The notes under the pieces: model-generated
Databases searched by the model: none
The model's input: the letters and a program-made list of their open reading frames with translations, nothing else
What the model was told of the DNA's origin: nothing
NCBI GenBank assembly: GCA_037974335.1
Contig: CM075729.1
Coordinates: 118,922,434-118,986,433 of the forward strand
Direction of reading: 5' to 3'
Length of the DNA stretch: 64,000 nucleotides
Source of the DNA: Prionace glauca
Lineage: Eukaryota; Chordata; Chondrichthyes; Carcharhiniformes; Carcharhinidae
In this document: positions 60,853-64,000 of the stretch, in pieces
Layout: each line of letters begins with the position of its first letter
Numbering within the stretch: the stretch's first letter is position 1
Translations under genes and position numbers: made by a program

Positions 60853-63450
60853 CTAAACCGCCCCCCCCTTTATCTTGAGGCTGTGCCCCCTAGTCCTACT
60901 GTCTTTTTTGAGCGGGAAGAGTCTCTCCACCTCTATCCTATCCATCCCATTCATCATCTTATACGTCTCAATGAGATCTCCCCTCATTCTTCTAAACTCT
61001 AACGAGTACAAGCCTAGTTTATTCAGCCTCTCCTCATAGCTCAATCCCCTCAACTCCGGTATCAGCCGAGTAAACCTCCTCTGCACTCGCTCCAGGGCCA
61101 AAACATCCTTGCGCAGGTGCGGCGCCCAAAACTGCACACAGTACTCCAGCTGCGGCCTCACCAATGCCCTATACAGCTGCAGCAAGACCTCCCTACTTTT
61201 ATATTCAATCCCCTTCGCTATGAAGGCCAGCATCCTATTCGCCTTCCTGACCACCTGCTGCACCTGCAAGCTGGGTTTTTGCGACTCATGCACAAGGACC
61301 CCGAGGTCCCTCTGCACCGTCGCCTGCTGCAGTTTTTCGCCCCGTAAGTAATAGTCCTTCCTACCATTCCTCCTACCAAAGTGGACCACCTCACACTTGC
61401 CAACATTAAATTCCATTTGCCATTTCCTGGCCCATTCGCCCAGCCTATCTAGATCCTTTTGCAGACTCTCCACACCCTCCGCACAATTTGCCTTTCCCCC
61501 AATCTTGGTGTCATCAGCAAATTTCGACACCCTGCACTCGGTTCCCTCCTCCAGATCATCTATATAAATGGTAAATAGCTGAGGCCCCAGCACCGACCCC
61601 TGGGGCACCCCACTAGTCACCAACCGCCAATCCGAATAGCATCCATTGACCCCCACTCTCTGCCTCCTATTTGACAACCAATCCTCTATCCACGCTAACA
61701 CCCTACCCCCAACTCCATGTCCCCTGACCTTCTGCAATAACCTCTTGTGAGGTACCTTGTCAAACGCCTTCTGAAAATCCAGAAAGACCACATCCACCGG
61801 CTCTCCTCCATCCACTGCCCTAGACACATCCTCATAGAACTCCAGTAAATTTGTCAGACACGACTTCCCTTTAATGAAACCGTGTTGCGTCCGCCCTATC
61901 AAGCAATTCCCCTCAAGATGCCTCGCTATTTCCTCCTTAATGACGGATTCTAACATTTTACCTACCACAGACGTTAAACTAACCGGCCTATAATTCCCCG
62001 CCTTTTGCCTGGCACCCTTCTTAAACAACGGCGTAACATTAGCCGTTTTCCAATCTTCCGGCACTTCCCCGGAATCCAGCGACGTCTGGAAAATAACCAC
62101 CAAGGCATCCACTATCACCTCCGCCATTTCTTTCAGAACCCTCAGATGCATTCCATCCGGTCCTGGGGACTTGTCCACAATCAGCCCCTCCAGTCTGTCG
62201 AGCACCACCTCTCTAGTAACAGTAATGTCATTAAGACCCTCCATTCCTACCACCTTTCCATCGCTAACACCCGGCAAATTATTCACGTCCTCCTCCGTGA
62301 AGACAGAAACAAAGAAGTTATTCAAGACCTTAGCCATATCCCTATCCCCTACCACTAGCTCCCCTTTCTCATCCTCTAAAGGACCAACGTTTACCCTAGC
62401 CAGCCTTTTCCTTTTTATATATTTATAAAAACTCTTGCTATCCTTTTTTATATTAAGTGCTAGCCCAGCCTCATAGCTTCTCCTACCCTCCTTTATCAAT
62501 TTCTTTGTCAATCTTTGTTGACATTTAAACCTTTCCCAATCCTCTTCTCGCCCACTGCTCTTAGCTACTCTAAACTCCTCCGCTTTTAATTTAACACTTT
62601 CCTTCACCTCCTTCGTTATCCACGGCTTATTACCTCTCCTCCTACTGTCCTTTTTAACCATCGGAATAAATTTCTGCTGAGCACCAAGAAAGATCTCCTT
62701 AAAGATCCTCCACTGCTCCTCAGCAGACCTACCTTCCAACACGTTCCCCCAGTCCACATTCGCCAATTCTTCTCTCATCCTACCATACTCCCCTCTATTC
62801 AAACAAAGGACGCGTGTCTGGGAACCCACTTTCTCCTCCTCCATCTGCACCAGAAACTCCACCATACAATGATCACTCTCTCCAAGAGGATCCTTCACCG
62901 CAAGGTCCCTAATTCTACCCGCCTCATTACATAGCACCAGATCCAAGATAGCTCGCTCCCTCGTCGGCTCCAACACACACTGTTCAAGGAAATTATCCCG
63001 GCAGCATTCCAAGAACTCCTCCTCGAGCCCACCGTGTCCAACATGGGTCGACCAATCAATATGCAGATTGAAATCTCCCATAACTACTGCCGTCCCATTC
63101 CTGCACGCTGCACTTATTTGCGCGTTAACAGCCCGCCCCACCTCCAGATCATTATTCGGGGGCCTATAGACGACACCCACTAGCGTCTTCCTCCCTTTTC
63201 TGTTCCTAATCTCCACCCACAACGATTCCACTTTCTGCTCCTTGGCTCCAATATCATCCCTTGCTACCACCTTGATGCTATCCTTAATCAGCAGAGCTAC
63301 GCCCCCCCCTTTTCCCTCCCGCCTATCCTTCCTAAACACTTGATACCCTTGGACATTCAGCTCCCAGTCCCTGTCACCTTGCAGCCATGTCTCTGTAATG
63401 GCCACCAGATCATGTCCATTTGTGTCGATCTGCGCCACCAGCTCATCCAC
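60853..63450 (-). CDS. CR1 ORF2: endonuclease and reverse transcriptase
   Basis: 865 codons. The N-terminal endonuclease has LVAITETWLQGD, GKGGGVALLI, VVMGDFNLHIDW and a closing SDHCMVEF near residue 220. Reverse transcriptase motifs are SPGPDGM, NYRPVSLTSVVGK, FLDFQKAFDKVPH, TSGVPQGSVLGPQL and FADDTKIGG. Two lesions are visible: an extra base in the C run near 60861-60868 ends the protein about 60 residues early compared with sister copies, and a TGA near 63468 interrupts LYLNA/SIRNK where CGA (Arg) is expected, the usual result of CpG decay. Confidence 0.9.
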   Translation of the reverse strand: MDELVAQIDTNGHDLVAITETWLQGDRDWELNVQGYQVFRKDRREGKGGGVALLIKDSIKVVARDDIGAKEQKVESLWVEIRNRKGRKTLVGVVYRPPNNDLEVGRAVNAQISAACRNGTAVVMGDFNLHIDWSTHVGHGGLEEEFLECCRDNFLEQCVLEPTRERAILDLVLCNEAGRIRDLAVKDPLGESDHCMVEFLVQMEEEKVGSQTRVLCLNRGEYGRMREELANVDWGNVLEGRSAEEQWRIFKEIFLGAQQKFIPMVKKDSRRRGNKPWITKEVKESVKLKAEEFRVAKSSGREEDWERFKCQQRLTKKLIKEGRRSYEAGLALNIKKDSKSFYKYIKRKRLARVNVGPLEDEKGELVVGDRDMAKVLNNFFVSVFTEEDVNNLPGVSDGKVVGMEGLNDITVTREVVLDRLEGLIVDKSPGPDGMHLRVLKEMAEVIVDALVVIFQTSLDSGEVPEDWKTANVTPLFKKGARQKAGNYRPVSLTSVVGKMLESVIKEEIARHLEGNCLIGRTQHGFIKGKSCLTNLLEFYEDVSRAVDGGEPVDVVFLDFQKAFDKVPHKRLLQKVRGHGVGGRVLAWIEDWLSNRRQRVGVNGCYSDWRLVTSGVPQGSVLGPQLFTIYIDDLEEGTECRVSKFADDTKIGGKANCAEGVESLQKDLDRLGEWARKWQMEFNVGKCEVVHFGRRNGRKDYYLRGEKLQQATVQRDLGVLVHESQKPSLQVQQVVRKANRMLAFIAKGIEYKSREVLLQLYRALVRPQLEYCVQFWAPHLRKDVLALERVQRRFTRLIPELRGLSYEERLNKLGLYSLEFRRMRGDLIETYKMMNGMDRIEVERLFPLKKDSRTRGHSLKIKGGAV

Positions 63451-63653
63451 TTTATTCCGAATGCTTCATGCATTCAGATACAGCGCTTTCATCCCAGCCT
63501 TCACCTGGACCCTATTTGCCGTAATGCCACCAACCCTACTCACGCCCCCTACTCCCTCTATTATTGGGACATCCTCGGCCTCTTCCCTTACCTGTACCCT
63601 CTCCTTAACTTTAGACCTCGTAAGGTCACCTACACTCGCACCCCCCCCCCCAA

Positions 63654-63998
63654 TTAGTTTAAAGCCCTGTCTACAGTCTTCTTTACTCGATTCGCCAGCA
63701 CTCTGGTCCCAGCACAGTTCAGACCAACCCCATCCCGCCCGAACAGGTCCCACCTACCCCAATACTGGTGCCAATGCCCCATAAATTCAAACCCATTCCG
63801 CCCACACCAATCCCTGAGCCACCCATTGATTTCCTTAATCCTGTCAACCCTACGCCCGTCTGCACACGGTTCAGGCAGTAGCCCAGAGACGACCACCTTG
63901 TCGGTTCTACTTTTTAATTCCATTCCCAGCTTCTCATACTCCCTCACCAGATCCTCAGTCCGCACTTTGCTTACGTCATTGGCACCCACATGCACCAC
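63654..63998 (-). CDS. CR1 ORF1, C-terminal esterase-like domain (partial)
   Basis: 114 codons open to the window edge. MVHVGANDVS and VVVSGLLPEPCADGRR, then WLRDWCGRNGFEFMG and DLFGRDGVGLNCAGTRVLAN follow the SGNH-hydrolase fold known in CR1 ORF1, with the Asn of GAND and a C-terminal Asp. The usual His of DGLHLS-type blocks reads Gly here (DGVGLN), so esterase activity is doubtful in this copy. The N-terminal part lies outside the window. Confidence 0.8.
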   Translation of the reverse strand: MVHVGANDVSKVRTEDLVREYEKLGMELKSRTDKVVVSGLLPEPCADGRRVDRIKEINGWLRDWCGRNGFEFMGHWHQYWGRWDLFGRDGVGLNCAGTRVLANRVKKTVDRALN

Positions 63999-64000
63999 AA

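Larger units (their letters stand above)
60583..64000 (-). mobile_element. CR1 LINE with ORF1 end and nearly complete ORF2, runs off the window
   Basis: Begins with reversed tail ATAAGAACATAAGAACATAA and continues beyond 64000. It contains ORF2 (865 open codons, 63450-60853) and the C-terminal part of ORF1 (63998-63654). The best-preserved CR1 here. Confidence 0.9.

Overview
The window looks like nuclear DNA from a cartilaginous fish, probably a shark. It is packed with interspersed repeats of the kind I associate with elasmobranch genomes: a tRNA-headed SINE with A and B boxes, CR1 LINEs whose 3' ends carry TTCTTATG repeats, L2-like LINE tails ending in AAATC repeats, and hairpin (foldback) repeats. 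It also has vertebrate-style split genes with strong GT/AG splice sites. I see no bacterial genes, no CRISPR array and no LTR or viral element.

Layout. Positions 1-5400 hold SINE, CR1 and foldback fragments plus a 5'-truncated Tx1-type LINE. Positions 5424-9526 hold a U1 snRNA locus. A 164-nt U1 gene has an octamer 200 nt upstream, a PSE-like element at -55 and a 3' box. Most of it lies in a nearly perfect inverted repeat with 1849-bp arms and a 166-bp spacer. The right-arm U1 copy is cut at U1 nucleotide 40, where the 3' tail of a 4.7-kb Tx1-type LINE begins (9527-14267). That LINE has an intact 1135-codon endonuclease/reverse transcriptase ORF. Further U1 remnants and Tx1-type LINE fragments fill 14268-19571. 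One more LINE tail abuts a U1 copy at nucleotide 37. Positions 19572-21040 are SINE and CR1 material.

Positions 21330-55546 hold the one host protein gene, on the + strand with 11 exon types. They are a signal peptide, a cysteine-free V-type Ig domain of CD2/SLAM kind (present as four tandem copies of the exon), a four-cysteine C2-type Ig domain, six short hydrophobic exons, and two small tail exons. All internal coding exons are phase 1-1. With one V exon the parts add up to exactly 480 codons including the stop. The charge pattern best fits five membrane spans with a cytoplasmic C-terminus. CD2/SLAM proteins are normally single-pass or GPI-anchored, so a SLAM-like ectodomain on a multi-pass base (a layout otherwise known from CD47) is the most interesting feature here. 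A decayed third Ig exon lies between the C2 exon and the first membrane exon.

Introns and flanks are mostly LINEs and SINEs, including a full-length but broken LINE in the intron after the first membrane exon. Positions 55990-64000 are repeats, ending in two CR1 elements set one against the other. The second runs off the window and carries ORF1 (esterase-like) and a nearly whole ORF2.
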